Source: Bacteroidota bacterium
GTDB lineage: Bacteria > Bacteroidota > Bacteroidia > Flavobacteriales > Weeksellaceae
Assembly (NCBI GenBank): GCA_023394415.1
Contig: JAEXAR010000019.1
Span: 1-64,000, forward strand
Length of the DNA: 64,000 nucleotides
Reading direction: 5' to 3'
Part shown: positions 43,427-52,062 of the stretch, piece after piece
Numbering within the stretch: position 1 is the stretch's first letter
Layout of the letters: each line of letters starts with the position of its first letter
The notes under the pieces: generated by a model
What the model saw: the letters and a program-made list of their open reading frames with translations, nothing else
Database searches by the model: none
What the model was told of the DNA's origin: nothing
Position numbers and translations under genes: made by a program

Positions 43427-43769
43427 TATTTACTTCTTTTTGAGTTGCGCAAAGATAAATAAAACCAACGATTTTAAGGTTAAATATTTGTAATTAGAAG
43501 CATAACAATCTCTACTTCTTAGGATAATTCATCCCGTTTTCCACTTCAATCTTTTGCTTTTCCTTATATCAAAGAAAGCAAAAGGATTTCCGTTACAACC
43601 GGGGCTAAAATAACGTCCCATTATTTTAAGGCGTTTTTTTTTCAACACAATGTTCACTAATAAAAACATAGTGCAAAAAAATTATTCAAACAAATAACTA
43701 TATTCAGTCATTACCGCTTTAATCTAAAAATAATATTTTCTATTTTTGAGAAAATAAACCTTACCAAAA
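43427..43769. other. Divergent spacer between the transaldolase and GH43-like genes
   Basis: 343 bp holding the third dispersed element (43522-43607, minus strand), next to a small inverted repeat AAAATAA-N7-TTATTTT (43607-43627), and AT-rich promoter DNA before 43770. No gene is seen. Confidence 0.5.
43522..43607 (-). repeat. Dispersed structured intergenic element, copy 3
   Basis: On the minus strand it opens TAGCCCCGGTTGTAACGGAA, has a hairpin with 10-bp arms CTTTTGCTTT and AAAGCAAAAG, and closes with GAAGTGGAAAACGGGATG; CCCG and CGGG at the ends can pair. The layout matches copies 1 and 2 although the hairpin sequence is entirely different. It lies about 95 bp upstream of the transaldolase gene, in the same orientation. 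Confidence 0.65.
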
Positions 43770-45524
43770 ATGAAAGCGTCCTACTTCATTCTCTCTTTAT
43801 TGTTGCCAATATCAATGTTTTCTCAACAAAAAACGTATTGCAATCCTATAAATATCGATTATGGTTATACACCTTTTGAGGTATTCTCAAAACAAGGAAA
43901 GCATCGTGCTACAGCCGATCCCGTAATTGTTAATTTTCAGAAAAAACTGTTTCTGTTTTCCACCAATCAGGAAGGATATTGGTATAGTGACGATATGCTG
44001 AATTGGAAATTTGTGTACCGAAAATTCCTTCGCGATAACAAATACACGCACGACCTTAATGCACCGGCAGTTTGGGCTATGAAAGATACGCTTTACGTTT
44101 ATGGCTCAACATGGGAATCAGATTTCCCCATCTGGAAATCTACAAATCCCACCAAAGACGACTGGAAAATTGCTGTGGATACCTTAAAGGTAGGAGCTTG
44201 GGATCCTGCATTTCATTACGATGAAGATACCAATAAGTTATTTTTGTATTGGGGTTCAAGCAACGAATGGCCTTTATTGGGAACAGAAGTAAAAGTTAAA
44301 AATTTGCAATCTGAAGGTTACGTTAAGCCAATCGTAAAACTAAAACCCGAAGATCACGGCTGGGAACGTTTCGGAGAATATAACGATAATGTTTTTTTGC
44401 AACCTTTTGTAGAAGGCGCTTGGGTTACCAAACACAACGGCAAATATTATATGCAATATGGAGCTCCTGCCACAGAATTTAGTGGTTATGCTGATGGCGT
44501 TTATGTTTCCAAAAATCCGTTGGAAGGTTATGAATATCAAAAACACAATCCATTTTCTTACAAACCCGGCGGATTTGCTCGTGGTGCAGGACACGGAGCA
44601 ACATTTCAGGATAATTTTAGCAATTACTGGCACGTTTCTACCATTTTTATTTCCACCAAAAACAATTTTGAAAGGCGCATCGGAATTTGGCCTGCCGGAT
44701 TTGATAAAGATGATGTAATGTACTGCAACACAGCATACGGCGATTTCCCAACTTACATTCCGGAATATGCTAAAGGAAAAGATTTTACTAAAGGCTTGTT
44801 TACAGGTTGGATGCTTTTAAATTACAACAAACCCGTGCAAGTCTCTTCAACATTAGGAGGTTATCATTCTAATTATGCTGTAGATGAGGATATCAAAACT
44901 TATTGGAGTGCCAAAACCGGAAATTCCGGAGAGTGGTTTCAAACCGATTTGGGTGAAATATCTACTATAAATGCCATACAAATCAATTATGCAGATCAAG
45001 ATGTGGAGTTTATGGGAAAAACTTTAGGAAAAATGCATCAATACAAAATTTACAGCTCCAATGATGGTAAAAATTGGAAAGCTTTAATTGATAAAAGTAA
45101 AAATACCAAAGACGTTCCTCATGATTATATTGAATTGGAAACTCCAGCCAAAGCCCGATATTTAAAAATGGAAAACCTTAAAATGCCAACCGGTAAATTT
45201 GCATTAAGCGGGTTCAGAGTTTTTGGAAAGGGTAGTGGTGAGAGACCTTCAAAAGTGGAAAACTTTGTTCCATTGCGTGCCGATCCAAAAAAATATGGAG
45301 AGCGAAGAAGCATCTGGATGAAATGGCAACAAAATCCTACAGCAGACGGATACGTTATTTATTTCGGAAAAGATCCAGACAAACTTTACGGCAGCATTAT
45401 GGTATTCGGAAAAAATGAGTATTTCTTTACAGGTGCTGATAGAACGGATGCATATTACTTTCAGATTGAAGCCTTTAATAATAACGGAATTTCTGAACGC
45501 TCAAAAGTTTTTAAATCTGAGTAA
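43770..45524 (+). CDS. Secreted GH43-like glycoside hydrolase with discoidin domain
   Basis: A 584-residue exported protein (signal peptide MKASYFILSLLLPISMFSQ). Residues about 30-340 look like a five-bladed GH43/GH117-type hydrolase: HRATADPVIVNFQKKLFLFS, DMLNWKFVYRKF, LNAPAVWAMKDTLYVYGSTW, KVGAWDPAFHYDEDTNKLFL and PATEFSGYADGVYVSKNPLE, with acidic residues in the expected blade positions. Residues about 360-490 are a discoidin/F5-8 type C domain (GEWFQTDLGEISTINAIQIN, then ARYLKMENLKMPTGKFALSG). A fibronectin-like C-terminal segment follows. The substrate is a plant or microbial polysaccharide, not otherwise known; no type IX signal was recognised. Confidence 0.82.
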   Translation: MKASYFILSLLLPISMFSQQKTYCNPINIDYGYTPFEVFSKQGKHRATADPVIVNFQKKLFLFSTNQEGYWYSDDMLNWKFVYRKFLRDNKYTHDLNAPAVWAMKDTLYVYGSTWESDFPIWKSTNPTKDDWKIAVDTLKVGAWDPAFHYDEDTNKLFLYWGSSNEWPLLGTEVKVKNLQSEGYVKPIVKLKPEDHGWERFGEYNDNVFLQPFVEGAWVTKHNGKYYMQYGAPATEFSGYADGVYVSKNPLEGYEYQKHNPFSYKPGGFARGAGHGATFQDNFSNYWHVSTIFISTKNNFERRIGIWPAGFDKDDVMYCNTAYGDFPTYIPEYAKGKDFTKGLFTGWMLLNYNKPVQVSSTLGGYHSNYAVDEDIKTYWSAKTGNSGEWFQTDLGEISTINAIQINYADQDVEFMGKTLGKMHQYKIYSSNDGKNWKALIDKSKNTKDVPHDYIELETPAKARYLKMENLKMPTGKFALSGFRVFGKGSGERPSKVENFVPLRADPKKYGERRSIWMKWQQNPTADGYVIYFGKDPDKLYGSIMVFGKNEYFFTGADRTDAYYFQIEAFNNNGISERSKVFKSE

Positions 45525-45584
45525 GATTTAACTAAGTTTCAACGGTAATTAATAATTCTTAAAAGTTTTCTTTAAATTAGCCTT

Positions 45585-46124
45585 ATGAATAAGATTTTCA
45601 CACTTTTATTTCTTGGTATTTCATTTTTTGCTTTTTCTCAAGATGCGCTTAAAGATGCCAAACAGAACGAACCATTGTATTTGTTGGATGGTATCATTGC
45701 CGGTTATGATATTACCCAAAAAATTGATTCTCAAAATATAGAATCCGTAAGCATCTATAAATCCAATCATCAGAATAAGTTTTCTGAAGATTTTTCTGCA
45801 CATCTTAAATACGGAATCATTGATATCAAGATGAAAAAGTATCAGGAACAATTTACCAAAGTTCCTCTGCACACACTGAATTCGATGTATGAGATGGATT
45901 ACAATTCTCCTGTTTATATAGATGGATTTCTTGTGAAAAATAACAAGGCCGAAATCTATGAAGATGCTATCGGTGAAATTCAGGTGACTAGCAATGATTC
46001 TACAAAAGTTCTGAATATTAAAACATTACACAAAACACCACAAAGAGGAGGAATTACATTTCCACCAGCTAACGTGTTTCCAAAAGATAAAAAAAGACCA
46101 GATTATATAAAGCAGATTAAATGA
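45585..46124 (+). CDS. Secreted protein with TonB-plug-like motif
   Basis: A 179-residue protein with a signal peptide (MNKIFTLLFLGISFFAFSQ). Residues 29-60 read EPLYLLDGIIAGYDITQKID followed by SQNIESVSIYKS, close to the motif at the C-terminus of the BlaR1-like protein and to the plug of TonB receptors (DG...I..I.S..V.K). A second, weaker unit is at about 108-140 (PVYIDGFLVKNNKAEIYEDA, IGEIQVTSND). There is no barrel. Its stop overlaps the pheA start (ATGA). Function unknown; the motif similarity is directly visible. Confidence 0.7.
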   Translation: MNKIFTLLFLGISFFAFSQDALKDAKQNEPLYLLDGIIAGYDITQKIDSQNIESVSIYKSNHQNKFSEDFSAHLKYGIIDIKMKKYQEQFTKVPLHTLNSMYEMDYNSPVYIDGFLVKNNKAEIYEDAIGEIQVTSNDSTKVLNIKTLHKTPQRGGITFPPANVFPKDKKRPDYIKQIK

Positions 46125-46960
46125 AGATAGCCTATCTTGGTCCCGAAGCATCTTTCACATCTTTAGCAGCCGGACAAATCTTTCCTGATGATGAATTAAT
46201 ACCTCATTCAAGCATTCGCGATTGTTTTCTTGCTGTAAAAAATGCTGAAGTTGAGAAAGCTGTAGTTCCCCTGGAAAATTCTATAGAAGGAACAGTTTCT
46301 ATGACGCTTGATTATCTGTATGATTTTGATAATATTTCTATTGAAGCAGAAGTTATAATGCCTATTGCGCACCAACTGATGATTCATCCTGATCATGACA
46401 GCTTTGAAAACATTCTTTCTCATCCTCAGGCTTTAGCGCAATGTTTTCATTATTTGGATCAGCATTTTAAAAATATTCCGCGCTTAGATTATCATTCTAC
46501 TGCTGCGTCTGCAAAATATATTTCTGAACATCCGCAGGAGAAAATTGCTGCTATTGCCAATCATTACGCCGCAAAACTTTATGGCTTGAAAGTGATTCGG
46601 GAAAATATTCACGATTTTGAGCAAAATCATACCAAGTTTATCGTTATCAGTAGAGAAAACCGACAGCTCAAACTGAATTTTGAAAAAACATCCGAGAAAA
46701 CATCACTGCTCATAACACTTCCAGAAGATCACGCTGGTGGTTTGCATCAAGTATTATCGGTATTTGCATGGCGAAAAATGAACCTATCTAAGATTGAAAG
46801 TCGCACATTAAAGAAAAGTTTGGGAAATTATTTCTTCTTCATCAATGTTGCCAGTGAATGGGATCCAATACATTCCGTAAACGCTATGGAAGAACTAAAA
46901 AGCATCGGTGCAGAAGTTGATTTTCTTGGTCATTATGACGAGTATCTTTTAAATGAATAA
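46121..46960 (+). CDS. pheA: Prephenate dehydratase
   Basis: The enzyme that converts prephenate to phenylpyruvate in phenylalanine synthesis. The 279-residue protein begins MKIAYLGPEASFTSLAA, has AVVPLENSIEGTVSMTLDYL, HPQALAQCFHYLDQHF, YHSTAASAKYISEHP (the catalytic Thr region) and NHTKFIVISRE, then a C-terminal ACT domain (SLLITLPEDHAGGLHQVLSV, then NLSKIESRTLKKSLGNYFFF) that binds phenylalanine for feedback control. There is no fused chorismate mutase. It overlaps the upstream gene by four bases. The call is firm. Confidence 0.94.
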   Translation: MKIAYLGPEASFTSLAAGQIFPDDELIPHSSIRDCFLAVKNAEVEKAVVPLENSIEGTVSMTLDYLYDFDNISIEAEVIMPIAHQLMIHPDHDSFENILSHPQALAQCFHYLDQHFKNIPRLDYHSTAASAKYISEHPQEKIAAIANHYAAKLYGLKVIRENIHDFEQNHTKFIVISRENRQLKLNFEKTSEKTSLLITLPEDHAGGLHQVLSVFAWRKMNLSKIESRTLKKSLGNYFFFINVASEWDPIHSVNAMEELKSIGAEVDFLGHYDEYLLNE

Positions 46961-46975
46961 ATGAGCAATAAGAAA

Positions 46976-47000
46976 AATCCACAGATAAGTTCTGTGGATT
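46976..47000. terminator. Hairpin between pheA and the NlpE-like gene
   Basis: AATCCACAGA, loop TAAGT, TCTGTGGATT, between convergent genes; T run is weak on the plus strand. Confidence 0.65.
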
Positions 47001-47025
47001 GTTTAATTATATGGGGGGAAAAGTT

Positions 47026-47520
47026 TTATTCCTTCACTAATCTGTACTCTTTTTTCATACTTCTGTCGCCTACTTTTTCTGCCATCCAAACATATCCTTC
47101 ACCTACGAAGAATACTTTTTGTTCTTTAGCATCTTTACTATCCGTTAAAGTGATGAATGATCCGTCATTTGAGAATTTGAAAGTACCCTTATCATTGAAT
47201 TTGCCATCTTTCTCATCAATATAAGTGCTGCTTAATTCGTAAGTTTTATCATCCTTTAATATCAGTCTGGTTTCAATTCCAGGACAAGAAGCACAAGGCA
47301 ATGTACCACTATAAGCCCCTTCCCAAGTTACTGAATTTTCTGTAGTATCACCTGTTGCAGAGGTTATTTTGCCGTTTAAGGCATTTGTACTGTCGGCTTC
47401 ATAAACTGCGGTAGTGATAGAATCTGCAGCTTTTTCAACTAGGGTATTGTTCTTAACATTTTTTTTACAAGAAATAAGCGCGAGAGATAATACAAAACTG
47501 TATACAAAGATTTTTTTCAT
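47026..47520 (-). CDS. NlpE-like copper-resistance/surface-stress lipoprotein
   Basis: A 164-residue lipoprotein (MKKIFVYSFVLSLALISCKK, lipidated Cys18) with an NlpE N-terminal type domain: WEGAYSGTLPCASCPGIETR, including the CASC pair, TRLILKDDKTYELSSTYI, GTFKFSNDGSFITLTD and VFFVGEGYVWMAEKVG. In E. coli NlpE activates the Cpx response to copper and surface contact; here only the fold and lipid anchor are seen, so a role in metal or envelope stress is inferred. Single gene, convergent with pheA. Confidence 0.85.
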   Translation of the reverse strand: MKKIFVYSFVLSLALISCKKNVKNNTLVEKAADSITTAVYEADSTNALNGKITSATGDTTENSVTWEGAYSGTLPCASCPGIETRLILKDDKTYELSSTYIDEKDGKFNDKGTFKFSNDGSFITLTDSKDAKEQKVFFVGEGYVWMAEKVGDRSMKKEYRLVKE

Positions 47521-47710
47521 AAAGTATTTAAGATAAAATTGGAGTTACTGAAATCTATCAAATAACGTGCAGAAGTATTTTATTTATAAACTTTTTATAG
47601 TTAATTAACATCACGCAAAGAACCGTTAACGTAAAAAATCCGCAGAATAAATTCCACGGATTCAATTTTTAAGCATTTACTTCAGAAGTTAATGTACTGC
47701 GAAGTATATC

Positions 47711-49336
47711 TTACCCTAAAAACGGATATTTATAATCTTTAGGTGAAACGAAGGTTTCTTTTACAGATCTTACTGATACCCAACGAAGAAGATTCATCTT
47801 GGAACCCGCTTTGTCATTAGTTCCTGATGCCCTAGCTCCACCAAATGGTTGCTGACCTACAACTGCTCCTGTAGGTTTATCATTGATATAGAAGTTTCCT
47901 GCCGCATTTTCTAAAGCGTGATAAGCTTCATCAATCGCATATCTGTCTTTGGCAAAAATAGAACCTGTTAAAGAATACGGAGAAGTTTCATCTACCAATT
48001 TTAAGGTTTCTGCCCAGTTTTTGTCTTCATAAACATAAATCGTTAAAATTGGGCCGAAGATTTCTTCACACATCGATGCATACTGAGGATTTGAAGTTTC
48101 AATAACGGTTGGTTCTACAAAATAACCTTTCTTGTCATCACATTTACCTCCAAAAATAACGTTGGCATCTTTCGATTTTTTGGCTGCATCAATATAGGCT
48201 TTACATTTGTCGAAAGAACCTCTGTGAATAACAGCATTTACAAAGTTTGAAGGATCTTCAGGTGAGCCCATTTTGATAGATTTCAACTGCTTATCCATCA
48301 CTTTTTGTACATCTTTCCAAAGCGATTTTGGAATGTAAGCTCTGGATGCCGCTGAACATTTTTGTCCCTGATATTCAAATGCACCTCTTACTAAAGCTGT
48401 TGCTACCGCATCAGCATCTGCAGAAGGATGCACCATTACAAAGTCTTTACCACCGGTTTCACCAACGATTCTTGGATAGGTTTTGTATTTATGAATATTG
48501 TCACCAATCATTTTCCACATTCCTTGAAAAACCGAGGTAGAACCTGTAAAGTGAAGTCCTGCAAAATCAGGGTGAGACAATACTTTTTCAGCCGTTTTTG
48601 CACCATCTGTATAAATTAGATTAATCACACCATCAGGAAGTCCCGCTTCTTTGAAGATTTCCATAATAACCTGCGCAGAATAAACTTGTGAGTGAGACGG
48701 TTTCCAAACCACCACATTACCCAACATAGCCATACAAGAAGGTAAATTACCCGCAATTGCCGTAAAGTTGAAAGGTGTTACTGCAAAGCAGAAACCTTCC
48801 AGAGGTCTGTATTCTGAACGGTTCCAAATGCCTTCGCTGGATACAGGTTGTTCAGCATACATTTCGGTCATAAATTCAACGTTGAAACGCAAAAAGTCAA
48901 TCAGCTCACAAGCAGCATCAATTTCAGCCTGCATTACGTTTTTACCTTGTGCAATCATCGTTGCAGCATTCAGTCTGTCTCGGTAAGGTCCTGCGATTAG
49001 TTCTGCTGCTTTTAAGAAAATAGAAGCTCTTTGTTCCCAACCCAAGGCATTCCACTGTTTTTTGGCTGCTAATGCTGCCTCAATTGCCATATCCACATGT
49101 TTCATATCACCATGATAATAAAATCCTAAATCGTGTTGGTGATCTTGCGGAGATTCTATACGAATTTTATCTTTGGTTTTTACTTCTTTGCCACCGATAT
49201 ACATTGGGATTTCAACCTTTTCTTTCCACATTTTTTTATAAGTGGCGATAAGGGATTTTACATCAGCCGATCCCGGTTCGTAACTTCTTACAGGCTCGTT
49301 TATAGCGTAGGGCACCTGTGAAATAGCTTTTGACAT
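47711..49336 (-). CDS. pruA: L-glutamate gamma-semialdehyde dehydrogenase (P5C dehydrogenase)
   Basis: The second enzyme of proline catabolism, oxidising glutamate semialdehyde to glutamate with NAD+. The 541-residue protein shows PSHSQVYSAQVIMEIFKEAG, the general-base glutamate Glu293 in GETGGKDFVM, the nucleophile Cys327 in YQGQKCSAASRAY, and EEIFGPILTIYVYEDKNW. It has no proline dehydrogenase domain, so PutA function is split. The length and the N-terminal region (YEPGSADVKSLIATYKKMWK) fit the stand-alone enzyme. It is divergent from xthA. Confidence 0.95.
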   Translation of the reverse strand: MSKAISQVPYAINEPVRSYEPGSADVKSLIATYKKMWKEKVEIPMYIGGKEVKTKDKIRIESPQDHQHDLGFYYHGDMKHVDMAIEAALAAKKQWNALGWEQRASIFLKAAELIAGPYRDRLNAATMIAQGKNVMQAEIDAACELIDFLRFNVEFMTEMYAEQPVSSEGIWNRSEYRPLEGFCFAVTPFNFTAIAGNLPSCMAMLGNVVVWKPSHSQVYSAQVIMEIFKEAGLPDGVINLIYTDGAKTAEKVLSHPDFAGLHFTGSTSVFQGMWKMIGDNIHKYKTYPRIVGETGGKDFVMVHPSADADAVATALVRGAFEYQGQKCSAASRAYIPKSLWKDVQKVMDKQLKSIKMGSPEDPSNFVNAVIHRGSFDKCKAYIDAAKKSKDANVIFGGKCDDKKGYFVEPTVIETSNPQYASMCEEIFGPILTIYVYEDKNWAETLKLVDETSPYSLTGSIFAKDRYAIDEAYHALENAAGNFYINDKPTGAVVGQQPFGGARASGTNDKAGSKMNLLRWVSVRSVKETFVSPKDYKYPFLG

Positions 49337-49468
49337 ATTTTATTTTTATTAAGATTTTTAAAATAATGATTAATTACAAAAATACGGCATTTTGTTGGAT
49401 GTTCAAAAAACACTCACTTCTCAACTTCAAAATCATTTAGTAGTTTTATGTTCACTCTCAAAATTTGT

Positions 49469-49476
49469 ATCTTTAA
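49469..49476 (+). promoter_or_regulatory. Possible xthA -7 box
   Basis: TATCTTTA differs from TAnnTTTG at the last base and ends 12 nt before the xthA ATG; a weak candidate. Confidence 0.3.
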
Positions 49477-49488
49477 AAAAAGAAATCA

Positions 49489-50256
49489 ATGAAAATTGCA
49501 ACTTATAACGTCAATGGCGTCAACGGAAGATTGCCGGTACTTTTAAAATGGTTAGAAGAGTCGAAGCCTGATATAGTTTGTCTACAAGAACTGAAAGCAC
49601 CGCAGGAAAAATTTCCTTTAGAAGCCATTAATGAAGCTGGTTACAACGCAATTTGGCACGGACAAAAGTCGTGGAATGGTGTTGCTATCCTGTCCAAAGA
49701 ACCTATTACAGAACGCAGGCGTCGATTAGATGGTGATGATGAAGACATGCAAAGCAGATATCTCGAAGCCAAAATAGGAGATTTAATTATCGCCTCTATC
49801 TATCTTCCTAACGGAAACCCTTATCCAGGACCAAAATTTGATTATAAATTAAAATGGTTTGAAAGACTTCAGGCACATGCTGAAATGCTTATCACGTTGG
49901 ACAAACCAGTTCTAATGATAGGTGATTTCAATGTGATGCCAACAGAAAAGGATGTTTATAAACCAGAAAAATGGATCAATGATGCTCTGTTTCGTGTAGA
50001 AGTACGGGATGCATTTTTTGAACTTCTCAACCAAGGCTGGACTGATGCCATTCGTGAACTTTATCCTGAAGAAATTATCTACACTTTCTGGGATTATTTC
50101 CGAAATGCCTACGAAAGAAATGCCGGTTTGCGCATTGACCATTTCCTTTTATCTCCAGAGCTAAAACCCAAACTAAAAAAAGCAGAAGTGGACAAATACG
50201 TGCGTGGCTGGGAAAAAACCAGTGATCATGCTCCGGTTTGGATTGAGTTGAAATAA
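49489..50256 (+). CDS. xthA: Exodeoxyribonuclease III
   Basis: The main AP endonuclease for base-excision repair, also a 3'-5' exonuclease. The 255-residue protein carries MKIATYNVNGVNGRLPVLLK, DIVCLQELKAPQEKFP with the metal-binding glutamate, GQKSWNGVAILS, IASIYLPNGNPYPGPKFDYK, MIGDFNVMPTEKDVY and the closing KTSDHAPVWIEL with the catalytic Asp-His pair. Length is normal. It ends in a tight terminator. The call is firm. Confidence 0.96.
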   Translation: MKIATYNVNGVNGRLPVLLKWLEESKPDIVCLQELKAPQEKFPLEAINEAGYNAIWHGQKSWNGVAILSKEPITERRRRLDGDDEDMQSRYLEAKIGDLIIASIYLPNGNPYPGPKFDYKLKWFERLQAHAEMLITLDKPVLMIGDFNVMPTEKDVYKPEKWINDALFRVEVRDAFFELLNQGWTDAIRELYPEEIIYTFWDYFRNAYERNAGLRIDHFLLSPELKPKLKKAEVDKYVRGWEKTSDHAPVWIELK

Positions 50257-50283
50257 AAATCAGCAGAATTTCTGCTGATTTTA
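50256..50283 (+). terminator. xthA terminator
   Basis: AAATCAGCAGA, loop ATT, TCTGCTGATTT and T-rich tail right at the xthA stop codon. Confidence 0.82.
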
Positions 50284-50351
50284 TAAGTAAATATTTTCAC
50301 CAATCATTTATCTTTCACCATAATTTATTAACTGTTAATCTTTAATATTAA

Positions 50352-51905
50352 TCAATCCACACCGCCTTTTCTTATTGGCTCCTGTGCTGTGGGCCATTCT
50401 GCAGTTTTTCCGGTTCTTGGATTGATAGGCATTCTTATTTTTTCATTTGATGCCTTTTCAGGATCTTCACTTGCCATATAGGTTAAAATTGCAATAAGAG
50501 CAACATTGTTTTTTAAATCATCAAATACAATTTTATCATAAGTATCGCGCTGTGTGTGCCAAGTGTAATTTCCATAACTCCAGTTTAAAGAGCCTAACAT
50601 AAAGCCCGGAACTCCGGCAGCTACAAACGAAGCATGATCACTTCCGCCACCTCCAGGAAATCCGGGAAAAGTATATTTAATGTCTTTGGTTAATTCGCTT
50701 GGTGCTGCGGCAAACCATCTTCCCAGATAGTCATAAGAATTTACAAAACCTGAACCGCTAACATTTACAATTCTTCCTGTTCCATTGTCCTGATTGAAAA
50801 CGGCCTGTACATTAGGCATTTGGTCTTTGTGTGCAGAAACATAGGCGCGGCTTCCGTTCAATCCTTGTTCCTCACTTCCCCAAAGTCCTACAACAATGGT
50901 TCTTTTAGGGTTTGGGTATAGTTTTTTCAAAATTCTGGCTACTTCCATCATAGTTACGCTTCCAGTTGCGTTATCAGTTGCTCCGGTTCCTCCGTCCCAA
51001 GAATCTAGGTGAGCGGAAAGAATCACATATTCATTAGGTTTTTCACTTCCTTTTATTTCAGCAACAGTATTAAACGTTGGTGCCATTCCCAAATCTTTGC
51101 TGTTGGCTACGATTTTTAGTTTTGGGGTTACACCATTTTTCAACATTCTGTAGAGTTGTCCGTAATCTTCGAGAGAGATATCTACAGCAGGAATTTTCTT
51201 GGTTCCGGCATTAAAAATTTTATTAACACCAAATCCTCTGCTCCAGTTGCTTAAAACAAGACCTACAGCACCAGCTTCTTCAAACGGTTTGTTGAGTGTT
51301 CTCCAAGTTAATCCTAATGTTTCTAGAGATTGATTCCATTCTTTGGTAGCGGCTTCAGATTCTTTTTTATATTTCTCGAAAGATTCGGGTGTAGCAAATT
51401 CTTTCCAGTTATATTCCGGTCTTCCGCTAGGTTGGTATTGGGAAACCATTACCAGCTTTCCTTTTACTTTGGGTAACCATCTGTTAAATTCTTCTTTTGA
51501 TTTAAAAATCGGCAACATAATCACTTCAGCAGTAACCCCTTTTGCTCCTGTTGCGGGACTGAAGGCTAATTGTTGTCCTTCCAAAGATTTCAAATAAGGA
51601 TAAGTCATTTCTACGGATGAGGTTCCGCGTTCCCAAGCTTTCCATTCACCGTATTGTTCGTTTCTGGCATCAATTCCCCAACTTTTAAACTTATTCACAG
51701 CCCAATCGTGAGCTTGTTGCATTTTCGGACTTCCTACAAGTCTTGGTCCTATTCCGTCTACCAGTTCATAAGCCAGTTTTTCGGTTTGTGAGTTGTTGTA
51801 AGCCTCATTCATAATAGATTTTACCATTTCCTGCTGCGTTTGTGCAGATGTAATGGAGAAGGTAAATACTGCCGAAGCTAAAAAAAGTGTTTTGTAGTTC
51901 TTCAT
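50352..51905 (-). CDS. Secreted M28-family peptidase
   Basis: From the ATG at 51905 this is a 517-residue exported zinc aminopeptidase or carboxypeptidase of the PGCP (carboxypeptidase Q) type; the frame upstream to 51977 is not a signal peptide, whereas MKNYKTLFLASAVFTFSITS is. Zinc ligands are in LSAHLDSWDGGTGATDNATG, WGSEEQGLNGSRAY, FNQDNGTG and GGGGSDHASFVAAGVPGF. An insertion resembling a PA domain lies at about 110-265 (SLEGQQLAFSPATGAKGVTA). It probably degrades peptides outside the cytoplasm. Single gene divergent from the P-type ATPase. Confidence 0.92.
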   Translation of the reverse strand: MKNYKTLFLASAVFTFSITSAQTQQEMVKSIMNEAYNNSQTEKLAYELVDGIGPRLVGSPKMQQAHDWAVNKFKSWGIDARNEQYGEWKAWERGTSSVEMTYPYLKSLEGQQLAFSPATGAKGVTAEVIMLPIFKSKEEFNRWLPKVKGKLVMVSQYQPSGRPEYNWKEFATPESFEKYKKESEAATKEWNQSLETLGLTWRTLNKPFEEAGAVGLVLSNWSRGFGVNKIFNAGTKKIPAVDISLEDYGQLYRMLKNGVTPKLKIVANSKDLGMAPTFNTVAEIKGSEKPNEYVILSAHLDSWDGGTGATDNATGSVTMMEVARILKKLYPNPKRTIVVGLWGSEEQGLNGSRAYVSAHKDQMPNVQAVFNQDNGTGRIVNVSGSGFVNSYDYLGRWFAAAPSELTKDIKYTFPGFPGGGGSDHASFVAAGVPGFMLGSLNWSYGNYTWHTQRDTYDKIVFDDLKNNVALIAILTYMASEDPEKASNEKIRMPINPRTGKTAEWPTAQEPIRKGGVD

Positions 51906-52062
51906 ATCTTTTTCATTTTCGGGACTCAAGATAATTAAAATTATGCGATCAATAACTATCTCATTACTTAAGTTCAAATTTTTTTTAAATACAGATTAAC
52001 TGATAAGTTTCATTTTACTTTCAGAGTTTTAATTCTTAATTTTAATGTTTATTTTAATTGAA

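Noticed and set aside
46961..47224. Plus-strand frame following pheA directly
   Set aside because: Spans the hairpin and antisense to the NlpE-like gene; low-complexity translation.
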